This document shows, piece by piece, positions 20,272 through 29,917 of a DNA stretch of 43,132 nucleotides (position 1 is its first letter; every line of letters starts with the position of its first letter). The DNA is taken from NCBI GenBank assembly GCA_028708525.1, contig JAQVYV010000003.1, positions 1 to 43,132 on the forward strand. The letters are read 5' to 3'. This DNA is from Eubacteriales bacterium. Lineage in GTDB: Bacteria > Bacillota > Clostridia > Saccharofermentanales > UBA5734. The position numbers were made by a program, and so were the translations under genes. The notes under the pieces are model-generated. The model saw nothing but the letters and a program-made list of their open reading frames with translations. It made no database searches and was not told the DNA's origin.

Positions 20272-21966
20272 TTAGTTTGCATCCGTATCGTTCTTATAAA
20301 GGTCGATAAGCCGTTGCGCTATCTCTTCACTCTGAGCTGTGCTTTTGCCGAGGTAATGCGCCATCTCCTGCGCAAACTTGACCTGATGCTCCAGAAACTC
20401 ACGAGCGTGCGCTACGGTCTGAGCTTTGATCACATCAAGCTGACCATCATCGAATTTTATCCTGGAAATATCCGAGAAGATACCGACAAACTGCTCTTCA
20501 TCGCGAAGTGCATATAATATTTCATGGTATTTGATCCCGTACTTCACTTGAATAGACTCGTACTGATCGATCGCCCCCGTAAGCATTTTCCCGAACCCGT
20601 CAGCATTTATCAGATAAGATATCCTGCGCCCGAGAATACTGTTGTTACACATGAACATTTTCTGAAAGGCCGGATTCATCTTAATGATGCAAAGCTCACT
20701 GTTCAGAACGACTACCCCGTTTGGTGACGTCTCAATGATTCTGTCCGACCTCTGCTGAGCAAGTCTTCGCATGTAAGGTATGCACATTTCCGGTTCTGCC
20801 ATGCCCCGGACCACAGCTTTCGCGTTCTCAACACAGCTTTTATACCCACAAGCCCCGCAGTCAAGCTGGAATTTCGGATCGGTCTTTCCTGTACGTTCGA
20901 ATACTTTATATATCTGCTCTTCACTGACTTCTTCTTCACTGACCATATCCTCAGCAAAACCGGTGGCAAAAACTATCTCCCCGGCTTTCCTGTTCTTCTC
21001 TTTTCTGACTGCTCTTCCGGCATATTCGATTATATCCAGTCGTCTTTCATAAACATTCTTTTCGCTCTCAAATCCCGGTCCGTTAACGCATCCGCCCTTA
21101 CAGAACAACGGCTCGATCTTGTTGTAACGCAGCAACGTACTTCGACTATCAAGCAGATCCATAACATCTTCGGCTCCGCTTACGTGAAGAACATCGACAT
21201 CAGTGACATCACTGTGGATCCCACCGGTCTTGAACATACCTCCTTCCAGAGGGAAGAGTCGGCTGTCTCCTATTTCCCCAAGGTTTTCGAAGTCACTTTC
21301 AGAGCAGTTCTCAAGATGGATGTTTTCATCGTCAAGCCATTTCTGAAGTTCTGTGAAAGTCAGCACAACATCAATAACACCGGCGTTTTCAGGACGCTCA
21401 GCTTCTTCCTTCTTAGCAGCGCAGGGTCCTACGAAAACCACCGCTGCTTCTGGCCACTCCTCCTTTATCATCCTTCCGTGCGCGATCATCGGAGAAACTA
21501 CCCTGATCAGAAGATCCAGAATTTCCGGTCTGTACTTCTCGATATAAGTTACGACTGCGGGACATGCTGTACATATTGTACCTTTCTCATCAGCCGAAAA
21601 TGATTTTCCGGTTATATAGCTTGCACCTTCGGCAGTTTCGAAAACCATCCCAAATCCGAGTTGTCTTAGAGCCGAAGGAATACGACCCGCAAGCTTCCCG
21701 CTGAAGAGCGCAGCGAATGAAGGAGCAACACTCACTGCAACCTTCTTCCCCGACGCGATAAGCGTTTTAGCCTCGTCCAGACTTGAACGTATCACCTTGG
21801 CACTCTGAGGACACTCCCTTACACAAGTACCGCATTTGATGCACAATTCATCCCGGATCTGAGCCTGACCGCCGCTGACTTTGATAGCTTTGACAGGACA
21901 AGCTCTTACGCACCGGTAACAATCCTGGCAGTTAGCCGTCACTGTATATATCGTATTCTGCCTCAT
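20272..21966 (-). CDS. hydS: Sensory-type [FeFe] hydrogenase (group C/HydS-like): 2x[4Fe-4S], H-domain, additional 4Fe-4S motif, PAS
   Basis: CYRCVRACPVKAI, CIKCGTCVRECPQ. H-cluster-like motifs CTACPAV, GPCAAKKEEAE, FCKGGCVNGPG. CGACGYKSC. PAS-like SPNGVVVLNSELCIIKMNPAFQKMF. Confidence 0.87.
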   Translation of the reverse strand: MRQNTIYTVTANCQDCYRCVRACPVKAIKVSGGQAQIRDELCIKCGTCVRECPQSAKVIRSSLDEAKTLIASGKKVAVSVAPSFAALFSGKLAGRIPSALRQLGFGMVFETAEGASYITGKSFSADEKGTICTACPAVVTYIEKYRPEILDLLIRVVSPMIAHGRMIKEEWPEAAVVFVGPCAAKKEEAERPENAGVIDVVLTFTELQKWLDDENIHLENCSESDFENLGEIGDSRLFPLEGGMFKTGGIHSDVTDVDVLHVSGAEDVMDLLDSRSTLLRYNKIEPLFCKGGCVNGPGFESEKNVYERRLDIIEYAGRAVRKEKNRKAGEIVFATGFAEDMVSEEEVSEEQIYKVFERTGKTDPKFQLDCGACGYKSCVENAKAVVRGMAEPEMCIPYMRRLAQQRSDRIIETSPNGVVVLNSELCIIKMNPAFQKMFMCNNSILGRRISYLINADGFGKMLTGAIDQYESIQVKYGIKYHEILYALRDEEQFVGIFSDISRIKFDDGQLDVIKAQTVAHAREFLEHQVKFAQEMAHYLGKSTAQSEEIAQRLIDLYKNDTDAN

Positions 21967-21987
21967 CGATGAGATACCTCCTTGATG

Positions 21988-23973
21988 CTAAAGGATCTTT
22001 TCTATCTCCGCCACAGCCATTTCAAGAGTACAATGTTCGATGCTCTTCCCGTTCACAGAAAGCACAGGACCCTTCTTGCACTGTTTCCCGCAGAATGAGG
22101 CGGTAAATTCGGTTTTATCCAGCAGATCCCTTTCCGTCAGATATTCCATTACCTGTGTATAAAGGGTCTGCGCTCCCCTAAGGAAACAACTTGTTCCAAA
22201 ACATATCGTGATGGATAGTTTCTTATCCTCAGGCACCTTGTTTATTATTATATCATCCTGAAGGATACGTCTTCTGTTTTCATATGCAGTATGCAGCAAT
22301 TTATGAGCTTTATCATGATCCAGTGTCTCATTATATAGCTGTTTTATATAAGGGTTGTCCGAAGAAACATGGAACTGAAGCATTTTGTCATTGTCGTAAA
22401 GTCCCTTTGACCGGTCAGAAACAGCATTGATCTCGTTTGACACAGGCTGACCACCACCATTAATGCATCCGCCGCAGCACGCCATCACTTCAACAAGGTC
22501 ATAATGTTCTTCACCTTTACGAATCTTATCGATAAGTTTTTTGGCATTGGCAAGACCGCTGACAACAGCAAGCCGCAGTTTCTTATCGCCTATCTCGATT
22601 TCTGAGACTTTCACTCTGTCATTACCTCTGAACTGACGAAATTCTCCGGTCAACCCTTTCTGCAGTGTATGTCCTGCAAATCTCAGAACTGCTTCACTCA
22701 CACCGCCGGAACTTCCGAAGATCACTCCTGCTCCTGTAGTAAACCCGAAAGGCATATCAAATGAACCGAGTTCTATCTTATTAAGATCGATGCCGCTCTC
22801 CTTTATCATGATAGACAGTTCCTTTGTAGTTATTACGTGATCGACATCCGGATTTCCGTCAACTTTGAACTCGTCTCTGCGTGCTTCGAATTTTTTGGCA
22901 GTACACGGCATTATCGAAACTACCACGAGATCCTCGCGAGAGATACCGAGATCATTTACAAGCTGATCTTTACAGATAGCACCGAACATCTGCTGAGGCG
23001 ACCGGCAAGTCGAAAGGTGTGATAGAAGATCGGGATAATATTGCTCAGCATATTTGACCCAGGCAGGACAACAGGAAGTAAACAAAGGCAGGTTTTCATT
23101 TTTAGAATATCTGTCAAGAAATTCTCTTCCTTCTTCTAGTACGGTAAGATCTGCGCCAAAGCAAGTATCATACACTTTATCGAATCCCATACGACGCAAA
23201 GCAGATATTATCTGGCCTGTAGTCGTTGTGCCGGGTTTGTAACCGAAATACTCACCAAGAGCAACTCTTACCGCCGGAGCGATCTGAACCACAACGGTTT
23301 TACTCTTGTCGTGCACTGATTTCCATACATCATTTATCTGATATTTCGGCATCAAAGCTCCAACCGGGCAGACCTTGATACACTGACCGCAATTGACGCA
23401 TTCAACTTCTCCTATCCCTTTGTTGAATGAAGTAACCACTTTGGCTTGGGCGCCACGATAAGCGAAATCCAAAGCACCTACGGACTGGATCTCACTGCAA
23501 ACACGAACACAGTCTCCGCATAGTATGCATTTGTTTGGATCGCGCAATATCGCGTCCGACGAGAGATCAAGCTCATGATGCGTATTCACCTGTTTAAATC
23601 GGATCTTTTCCACACCAAGTTGTTTTGCTATGTTCTGCAATCTGCAGTCACCGCTTTTGGGGCAGGTGGTACAGCTTTGGTCATGGCTTGCCAGCATCAG
23701 TTCTATGATCATTTTACGCATCTCACGGATCTGAGAAGTGTTGGTACTGACCACCATCCCATCCTCAGGCTTAGTTGAACATGCAGGAAGGATACCTCTA
23801 CCCTCGATATCTACCATACACATACGGCATGCACCGTATACACTTATTTCTGAATGATAGCAAAAGGTCGGAAGCTCAATATTTGCCTTTCGCACAAGTT
23901 CAAGAAGATTTTTCTCTTCTTCTATCAAAACAGTCACATTGTCAATTACAGCAGTTCTGGTTTTCATATCCAT
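21988..23973 (-). CDS. hydA: [FeFe] hydrogenase catalytic subunit HydA of bifurcating type (NuoG-like N-terminus, C-terminal [2Fe-2S] domain)
   Basis: ORF 661 aa. L1 TSCCPAW, L2 MPCTAKKFE, L3 EVMACCGGCINGGGQP. C-terminal thioredoxin-like ITICFGTSCFLRGAQ...SFCGKQCKKGPVLSV. Confidence 0.93.
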   Translation of the reverse strand: MDMKTRTAVIDNVTVLIEEEKNLLELVRKANIELPTFCYHSEISVYGACRMCMVDIEGRGILPACSTKPEDGMVVSTNTSQIREMRKMIIELMLASHDQSCTTCPKSGDCRLQNIAKQLGVEKIRFKQVNTHHELDLSSDAILRDPNKCILCGDCVRVCSEIQSVGALDFAYRGAQAKVVTSFNKGIGEVECVNCGQCIKVCPVGALMPKYQINDVWKSVHDKSKTVVVQIAPAVRVALGEYFGYKPGTTTTGQIISALRRMGFDKVYDTCFGADLTVLEEGREFLDRYSKNENLPLFTSCCPAWVKYAEQYYPDLLSHLSTCRSPQQMFGAICKDQLVNDLGISREDLVVVSIMPCTAKKFEARRDEFKVDGNPDVDHVITTKELSIMIKESGIDLNKIELGSFDMPFGFTTGAGVIFGSSGGVSEAVLRFAGHTLQKGLTGEFRQFRGNDRVKVSEIEIGDKKLRLAVVSGLANAKKLIDKIRKGEEHYDLVEVMACCGGCINGGGQPVSNEINAVSDRSKGLYDNDKMLQFHVSSDNPYIKQLYNETLDHDKAHKLLHTAYENRRRILQDDIIINKVPEDKKLSITICFGTSCFLRGAQTLYTQVMEYLTERDLLDKTEFTASFCGKQCKKGPVLSVNGKSIEHCTLEMAVAEIEKIL

Positions 23974-23977
23974 TGAT

Positions 23978-25909
23978 TCATCCTTTCACGATGGCGTCAA
24001 ATTTGCAGGCAGTATAGCAGGCACCGCACCTTATACACTTTTCAATATTGATAACATACGGTACGCCTTTGGATCCTTCGATAGCGTCAACAGGGCACTT
24101 CCTGGCGCAGAGTCCGCAGGCTTTGCACTTCTCCACGATCACCCTGTATGTTTTAAGAGCATCACAATTTCCGGTAGGGCATCTTTTGTTATAAACATGA
24201 GCGATGTATTCATCTCTGAAATACTTTAGTGTTGACAGTACCGGATTTGGTGCTGTTTTGCCAAGGCCGCATAGTGACCCGATCTTAACTGTATTAGCTA
24301 ACTCTTCAAGAAGGTCGAGAGTCGCCGCATCAGCTCTCCCTTCGATTATGTCGTCCAGCAAAGCAAGCATTTGTCTGGTTCCTTCGCGGCAAACCACACA
24401 TTTCCCGCATGATTCATTCTGAGTGAATTGCATGAAAAATCTGGCGATTTGGACCATACATGTGTTTTGATTCATTACTACAAGTCCGCCGGATCCCACC
24501 ATAGCTCCTACATCGCGGAGGTTATCGTAATCCAAGGGCAGATCAAGGTGTTCTTGCGTAAGACATCCACCGGAAGGTCCGCCGATCTGTACAGCCTTGA
24601 AATCCACTCCGCAGTTATTTCCGTCATCATCGATGACTCCGCCGCCTATCTCACCGACTATCTCTCTCAAAGTTGTCCCGAAAGGAACTTCTATCAGCCC
24701 GGTATTGGCCACATGGCCTGTCAGCGCGAAAGTTTTAGTTCCTTTGGATGTTTCGGTCCCGAGTTTGCGGTATTCCTCAGCTCCCATTTCAAGAATGACA
24801 GGAACAGTAGCCAGAGTTTCCACATTGTTAATAACTGTTGGCTTTCCGAATAATCCCTTTTCTGCCGGGAATGGCGGTTTAATAGAAGGCATGCCGCGTT
24901 TACCTTCTATCGAAGCGATAAGTGCTGTTTCTTCTCCGCAAACAAATGCTCCGGCACCTTCCATGACTTCGATATCGAAACTCCTGTCCGATCCGAAAAT
25001 ATGCTCACCAAGTATTCCGTTTTCTCTCGCGGTCCTGATAGCTGTCTTTAGTCTTGATACCGCCAGAGGATATTCGGTCCTTACATAGACATAGCCTTTA
25101 GTCGCATTTACTGCCATAGCTGCAATTATCATACCCTCCAGAACACTGTGAGGATTACCTTCCATTACACAGCGATCCATGAATGCTCCGGGATCGCCCT
25201 CATCCCCATTGCATATTACATATTTAACATCGCTTTCATTGATCCGCGTCAGGTCCCACTTTCTACCTGTCGGGAAACCTCCGCCTCCTCTGCCTCTGAG
25301 GCCTGAATCAAGTATCTCTTTGCATATTTGCGTATCAGTCATCTCAAGAACTGATTTACGCGCCATGAAGTATCCGCCGTTGGCAATGTACTCATCTGCA
25401 TCATGAACATTGATATGTCCGCAAAGTTTTAACATTATCCGGTTCTGTCTTTCGTAAAAAGGTATCTTATCCATATCTCTGACATGATGTTTTGAATCCG
25501 GACATTCATAAAGCAATCTGTCGACATATTCGTTCTTTATGAGGGTTCTGTCTACGATCTCTTCAACATCTGAAGTTTTAACTTTCGTATACAATATTTT
25601 CTGAGGATAAAGTGTCACAAGAGGTCCCATCTGACAGAATCCCTGGCATCCGCTTTCAACAAGCAGAAAATCGTTATCGCATCGATCGTCTTCTTTGTGT
25701 TCTTCTTTATCCAGCATGACTGCTACTTTAAGTCCGCGTTCGTAGATCACCTCTCTGAATTTGTTGTATATAGACATTGCCCCATTCGCCATACAGCCGG
25801 TACCGGCACAGATGACTATCCGTGACTTGTATGACGCGCTCGCATCTTTATATATCTCTCTGGTCTTGTCAAGATCTATTATCTGTTTTGTCAGTATCGA
25901 TCCGGTCAT
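23978..25909 (-). CDS. hydB: HydB/NuoF-like NAD(H)-binding flavoprotein subunit with C-terminal 2[4Fe-4S] ferredoxin domain
   Basis: ORF 643 aa. RGRGGGGFPTGRKW, CNGDEGDPGAFMDR, ESCGKCVVCREGTRQM, CKACGLCARKCPVDAI...CIRCGACYTACKFDAI. Confidence 0.93.
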   Translation of the reverse strand: MTGSILTKQIIDLDKTREIYKDASASYKSRIVICAGTGCMANGAMSIYNKFREVIYERGLKVAVMLDKEEHKEDDRCDNDFLLVESGCQGFCQMGPLVTLYPQKILYTKVKTSDVEEIVDRTLIKNEYVDRLLYECPDSKHHVRDMDKIPFYERQNRIMLKLCGHINVHDADEYIANGGYFMARKSVLEMTDTQICKEILDSGLRGRGGGGFPTGRKWDLTRINESDVKYVICNGDEGDPGAFMDRCVMEGNPHSVLEGMIIAAMAVNATKGYVYVRTEYPLAVSRLKTAIRTARENGILGEHIFGSDRSFDIEVMEGAGAFVCGEETALIASIEGKRGMPSIKPPFPAEKGLFGKPTVINNVETLATVPVILEMGAEEYRKLGTETSKGTKTFALTGHVANTGLIEVPFGTTLREIVGEIGGGVIDDDGNNCGVDFKAVQIGGPSGGCLTQEHLDLPLDYDNLRDVGAMVGSGGLVVMNQNTCMVQIARFFMQFTQNESCGKCVVCREGTRQMLALLDDIIEGRADAATLDLLEELANTVKIGSLCGLGKTAPNPVLSTLKYFRDEYIAHVYNKRCPTGNCDALKTYRVIVEKCKACGLCARKCPVDAIEGSKGVPYVINIEKCIRCGACYTACKFDAIVKG

Positions 25910-26415
25910 TTGTTATTCTCCTGTTTCTCTTGCTCACGAATGCGGTTCAGCAGCTCGATCGTCTTTTCTTTTGTCATTGATCCGTGTACTTCATCATTTA
26001 CGACTACCACCGGTGCAAGTCCGCAGGCACCAAGGCAGGCAACTGTTTCAAGCGTAAAGATCATGTCATCGGAAGTTTTCTTTCTACCGGAAAGACCAAG
26101 CTCCTTTTCCAGAACCTTCAGGATCTCTTCTGATTTCCTGACATGACAAGCTGTGCCGTCGCAGACCTTTATAACGTATTTGCCCTTTGGTTCAAGGGTG
26201 AAGTGAGAATAAAATGTTGCCACTCCGAAAACCGAGCCCGGTGAAATGCCCAGCGCTGTTGCGATATATGTCATGATATCCTCAGGCAGGTACTTATACT
26301 CCTCCTGGACCTCCTGCAGGATCGCTATCAACTTATTAGGATCGCATTTGTGTTTATCCAGAACCTCACAGACTCTGTCGAACTTAACCGGAAAATCATT
26401 TCTCATCTTTGACAT
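25906..26415 (-). CDS. hydC: HydC/NuoE-like [2Fe-2S] subunit
   Basis: Track ORF 25906..26463. A better start is ATG 26415 (MSKMRNDFPVKF) with GAAAGGACG upstream, overlapping the adhE 3' end. Motifs CDGTACHVR and CLGACGLAPVV. Confidence 0.9.
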   Translation of the reverse strand: MSKMRNDFPVKFDRVCEVLDKHKCDPNKLIAILQEVQEEYKYLPEDIMTYIATALGISPGSVFGVATFYSHFTLEPKGKYVIKVCDGTACHVRKSEEILKVLEKELGLSGRKKTSDDMIFTLETVACLGACGLAPVVVVNDEVHGSMTKEKTIELLNRIREQEKQENNK

Positions 26416-29032
26416 CCGTCCTTTCGCCGTAGTAAGCTTTTCTATATATTTCTTCAAGATCACTGATCAGCGGATATCTTGGATTTGCGGTAGTGCACTG
26501 ATCTTCAAAAGCGTTTTCCGCGAGTTGCGGTACTTTCGCCATGTATTCACCTTCATCTACTCCGCATGCGGAAATACTTTCAGGTATACCGAGTTTTTCC
26601 ATCAGTTCCCTGACTGCTTGGATAAGAGAAGCTATCTGCTCTTCCTGCGTATTTCCGCCGAATCCAAGCTGACGGGATATCTGAGCGTAACGATAGTCAG
26701 CCACAAATTCACTGTATTTCGGAAATATCGCGAATTTCTCGGGTTTTGCAGCGTTGTACGCTATTACGTGAGGTAACAGGATCGCATTGGCTCTGCCGTG
26801 AGGAATGTGAAATTCACCTCCCAGTTTATGCGCCAGTGAGTGATTTATTCCGAGGAACGCGTTTGTAAAAGCCATGCCCGCGATACATGAAGCGTTATGC
26901 ATCTTTTCTCTTGCAACTTCGTCATTCGCGTTTGCATAGCTTCTCGGCAGATACTTGAATACCAGTTCTATGGCCTTCATCGCAAGTCCGTTTGTATAAT
27001 CTGATGCCAGGACCGAAACATATGCTTCTATAGCGTGTGTCAGGACGTCCAGACCGGTATCGGCAATGATCTGTTTAGGCATTGTAGTGACAAATTGCGG
27101 GTCTATTATTGCAACATCGGGAGTCAGTTCATAGTCGGCAAGAGGATACTTTATATTTCCGTTCTTCTTGTCGGTTATGACCGAAAACGACGTAACCTCT
27201 GATCCTGTTCCTGATGTAGTCGGTATTGCTACAAGCTGTGATTTATTGCCAAGGTTAGGAAAATTGAATGCACGTTTACGTATATCAAGGAACTTAAGTT
27301 TGAGGCCACCGAAATCCGTTTCCGGATTTTCATAGAAGAGCCACATTCCTTTTGCCGCATCGATAGCCGAACCGCCACCTAAAGCGATTATCACGTCAGG
27401 CTCAAAGGCCTTCATTGCAGTAACCCCGTTTTCTATCGTTTCAACAGACGGATCGGGCTCAACTTCAGTGAAAATCTCACTGTGCACATATCCTTTTCTT
27501 TTCCTCAGATAGTAAAGCACTTTGTCTACATAACCGAGCTTTACCATAACAGGATCGGTAACTATGAATGCTCTGGTAATGTTGGGCATATGCTCCAGAT
27601 AACTGATCGAACCTTTCTCGAAATAAATCTTAGGCGGGATCTTGAACCACTGCATATTTACCCTCCTCTTTGCTATTCGCTTTTTATTGATCAGGTTTAC
27701 ACTTGATACATTCGCTATTGTTGAATTGCGGCCGAATGAACCGCAGCCGAGTGTCAGCGAAGGTGTATTGGTGTTGTAGATATCTCCGATCGCTCCGTGA
27801 GATGAAGGCGAATTTATGATCACTCTTCCGACTTTCATTTCCTGTCCGTATTTCACGCAAAGGTCTTCGTTATCACTATGAATGACTGCAGAGTGTCCAA
27901 GTCCGCCGAGTTCGAGCATTTTCTTCGCGTATTCAAAGCCCTGGATATGGTCTTTGCAGACAAAGTACGCCAGTACAGGCATGAGAGTTTCAAGTGAAAG
28001 AGGGTATTCGATCGAAGGTTTAGGAAGCTTCGCCAGCAATATCTTGGTTTTAGCCGGAACTTTAATGCCCGCCTTCTCTGCGATCCATTCAGCGCTTTTA
28101 CCTACCGGTGCGGGATTGACTGACATTTTCTCCTTATTGATGACATAATCCGTTATCTTGCCGATCTCTTCCTTATTCAGAAAATAGCAGTTGTTATCTT
28201 TCATGTATTGTTCAAACTCAGCCTGTATCTCCTTATCGACGATAACTGCCTGTTCTGATGCGCATATCATTCCGTTGTCGAAAGTTTTCGAGATCATCAG
28301 ATCAGTACAAGCTCTTGCGACATTGACATCCTTATTGATATAGCATGGTACATTCCCGGGGCCGACACCTAAAGCCGGCTTCCCTGCGCTGTAAGCTGAC
28401 TTGACCATCCCGGCTCCGCCGGTGGCCAGGATCATTGAGATACCCTTGTGATTCATAAGCAATGATGTGGCTTCCATCGACGGTGACTCTATCCATTGAA
28501 TACAGTGTTCAGGTGCGCCATGTGCAACAGCTGCTTCTTTGAGTATCCTTGCTGCTTCAGCCGAACACTTCTGTGCTGAAGGATGGAAAGCAAATATTAT
28601 AGGGTTACGTGTTTTAGTACATATAAGAGATTTGAACATTGTAGTCGATGTCGGATTTGTAACGGGAGTAACACCTGCAACAATACCCACAGGTTCTGCG
28701 ACTTCTATGTATCCTTCCATCGTGTTCTCATCTACGATACCTACCGTTTTCTGATCTTTGATATCATGCCAGATGTATTCAGTTGAAAACATGTTCTTAA
28801 TAACTTTGTCTTCAATCACACCACGGCCGGTTTCTTCGAAGGCCAACTTAGCCAGGTGAAGATGCTGTCCAAGACCGGCCAAAGTCATTGCATGAACGAT
28901 ATCGTCGATCTGCTCCTGTGTCATGTCAAGATACTGTACCAAAGCCTTTTCAGCGTTACGGATCAACTCATCTATAATTTTGTTAGTATCGGTTTGTGTT
29001 GTTTTCTCTACCGGAGCTTTTAGTGTTTTCAT
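26396..29032 (-). CDS. adhE: Bifunctional acetaldehyde-CoA/alcohol dehydrogenase AdhE
   Basis: ORF 878 aa. N-terminal CoA-acylating aldehyde DH (FDNGMICASEQAVIV) plus C-terminal iron-dependent ADH (ALGGGSAIDAAKGMW, GINHSLAHKLGGEFHIPHGRANAILLPHVI). Confidence 0.96.
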   Translation of the reverse strand: MKTLKAPVEKTTQTDTNKIIDELIRNAEKALVQYLDMTQEQIDDIVHAMTLAGLGQHLHLAKLAFEETGRGVIEDKVIKNMFSTEYIWHDIKDQKTVGIVDENTMEGYIEVAEPVGIVAGVTPVTNPTSTTMFKSLICTKTRNPIIFAFHPSAQKCSAEAARILKEAAVAHGAPEHCIQWIESPSMEATSLLMNHKGISMILATGGAGMVKSAYSAGKPALGVGPGNVPCYINKDVNVARACTDLMISKTFDNGMICASEQAVIVDKEIQAEFEQYMKDNNCYFLNKEEIGKITDYVINKEKMSVNPAPVGKSAEWIAEKAGIKVPAKTKILLAKLPKPSIEYPLSLETLMPVLAYFVCKDHIQGFEYAKKMLELGGLGHSAVIHSDNEDLCVKYGQEMKVGRVIINSPSSHGAIGDIYNTNTPSLTLGCGSFGRNSTIANVSSVNLINKKRIAKRRVNMQWFKIPPKIYFEKGSISYLEHMPNITRAFIVTDPVMVKLGYVDKVLYYLRKRKGYVHSEIFTEVEPDPSVETIENGVTAMKAFEPDVIIALGGGSAIDAAKGMWLFYENPETDFGGLKLKFLDIRKRAFNFPNLGNKSQLVAIPTTSGTGSEVTSFSVITDKKNGNIKYPLADYELTPDVAIIDPQFVTTMPKQIIADTGLDVLTHAIEAYVSVLASDYTNGLAMKAIELVFKYLPRSYANANDEVAREKMHNASCIAGMAFTNAFLGINHSLAHKLGGEFHIPHGRANAILLPHVIAYNAAKPEKFAIFPKYSEFVADYRYAQISRQLGFGGNTQEEQIASLIQAVRELMEKLGIPESISACGVDEGEYMAKVPQLAENAFEDQCTTANPRYPLISDLEEIYRKAYYGERTDVKDEK

Positions 29033-29035
29033 ACT

Positions 29036-29668
29036 TTATCCCTCCCTGTTGCTAAGTTTTTTGATCAAAACCGCAAGCGATGCGGCCATGTCTTCATTCT
29101 TCACTACTACATCATCAGGTGTTTTAAGATTGACCGGCGCAAAATTCCATATCGCCTTTATACCACTCTCAGTCATTGTGTCGCAGACCGACTGTGCATA
29201 TTCAGCAGGGACAGTTATGATTCCGATCTTTATGCTGAGACGCTTACACAGATCACTCATTTTCCTGTACGCCAAAATCATTTTCCCATTGCATTCACTT
29301 CCTGCAAGTTCCGGATCTGTATCGAATGCAGCTACTATGTTAAGACCATAGTTTTTAAAGTTCCCGTAATTAAGAAGCGCTTTACCGAGATTACCTGCAC
29401 CTGCCAATATGGCATCAGAAGTATTGTCATGTCCGAGGAAATGAGAAATATCTGCCGCAAGATCCTTTGTCACATATCCCACCTTTGGTTTTCCCCCGTC
29501 ACTGATGCTTGCCAGATCCTTTCGAACCTGCACATCATTCAGATCAAGCTCCTTTGCGATCGTTGTTGCCGAAATATTTTCCGGTGAATCATCTCCCAGA
29601 TTCTCCAGGTAGTAGAGATATTTCGTCAGTCGGTTGTAAAGCTGTAATGATATAGGTACGTGCTTCAT
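29036..29668 (-). CDS. rex: Redox-sensing transcriptional repressor Rex
   Basis: ORF 210 aa. Winged helix (ISATTIAKELDLNDVQVRKDLASI) plus Rossmann domain (AILAGAGNLGKALLNYGNF, YGLNIVAAFDTDP). Confidence 0.96.
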   Translation of the reverse strand: MKHVPISLQLYNRLTKYLYYLENLGDDSPENISATTIAKELDLNDVQVRKDLASISDGGKPKVGYVTKDLAADISHFLGHDNTSDAILAGAGNLGKALLNYGNFKNYGLNIVAAFDTDPELAGSECNGKMILAYRKMSDLCKRLSIKIGIITVPAEYAQSVCDTMTESGIKAIWNFAPVNLKTPDDVVVKNEDMAASLAVLIKKLSNREG

Positions 29669-29686
29669 ATTATCCGGCCTCCCTTC

Positions 29687-29723
29687 TATCGATGTATTCT
29701 TATCGATATCTTTTTATCGATAT
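29687..29723. repeat. Three TATCGATRT direct repeats at exact 14-bp period in the rex leader
   Basis: TATCGATGT at 29687, TATCGATAT at 29701, TATCGATAT at 29715. Confidence 0.85.
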
Positions 29724-29724
29724 A

Positions 29725-29753
29725 AAAGTATCATATCAAACCGTCTGCGTCAA
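29725..29753 (-). promoter_or_regulatory. Putative rex-operon promoter (TTGACG, 17-bp spacer, TACTTT on minus strand)
   Basis: -35 TTGACG at 29753-29748, -10 TACTTT at 29730-29725. The expected start falls at the repeat cluster. Confidence 0.5.
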
Positions 29754-29856
29754 TCCGTTTTTCGGGGATTTGTGAAAGTCTGTGCAAAAGTAAATACTTG
29801 AATCTTTTCTGATACTAAATTTGTGAGATAAATTTTTTGCCGTAACAAAAAAAGCG

Positions 29857-29887
29857 TTGACATTAACGTAACGTAATAGTCTATACT
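29857..29887 (+). promoter_or_regulatory. MerR-type promoter, TTGACA / TATACT with 19-bp spacer
   Basis: TTGACA 29857-29862, TATACT 29882-29887, spacer 29863-29881 = 19 bp containing ACGT-A-ACGT. Confidence 0.8.
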
Positions 29888-29917
29888 ATGCGCATGATCG
29901 ATCGGGAGGTAAGATTT

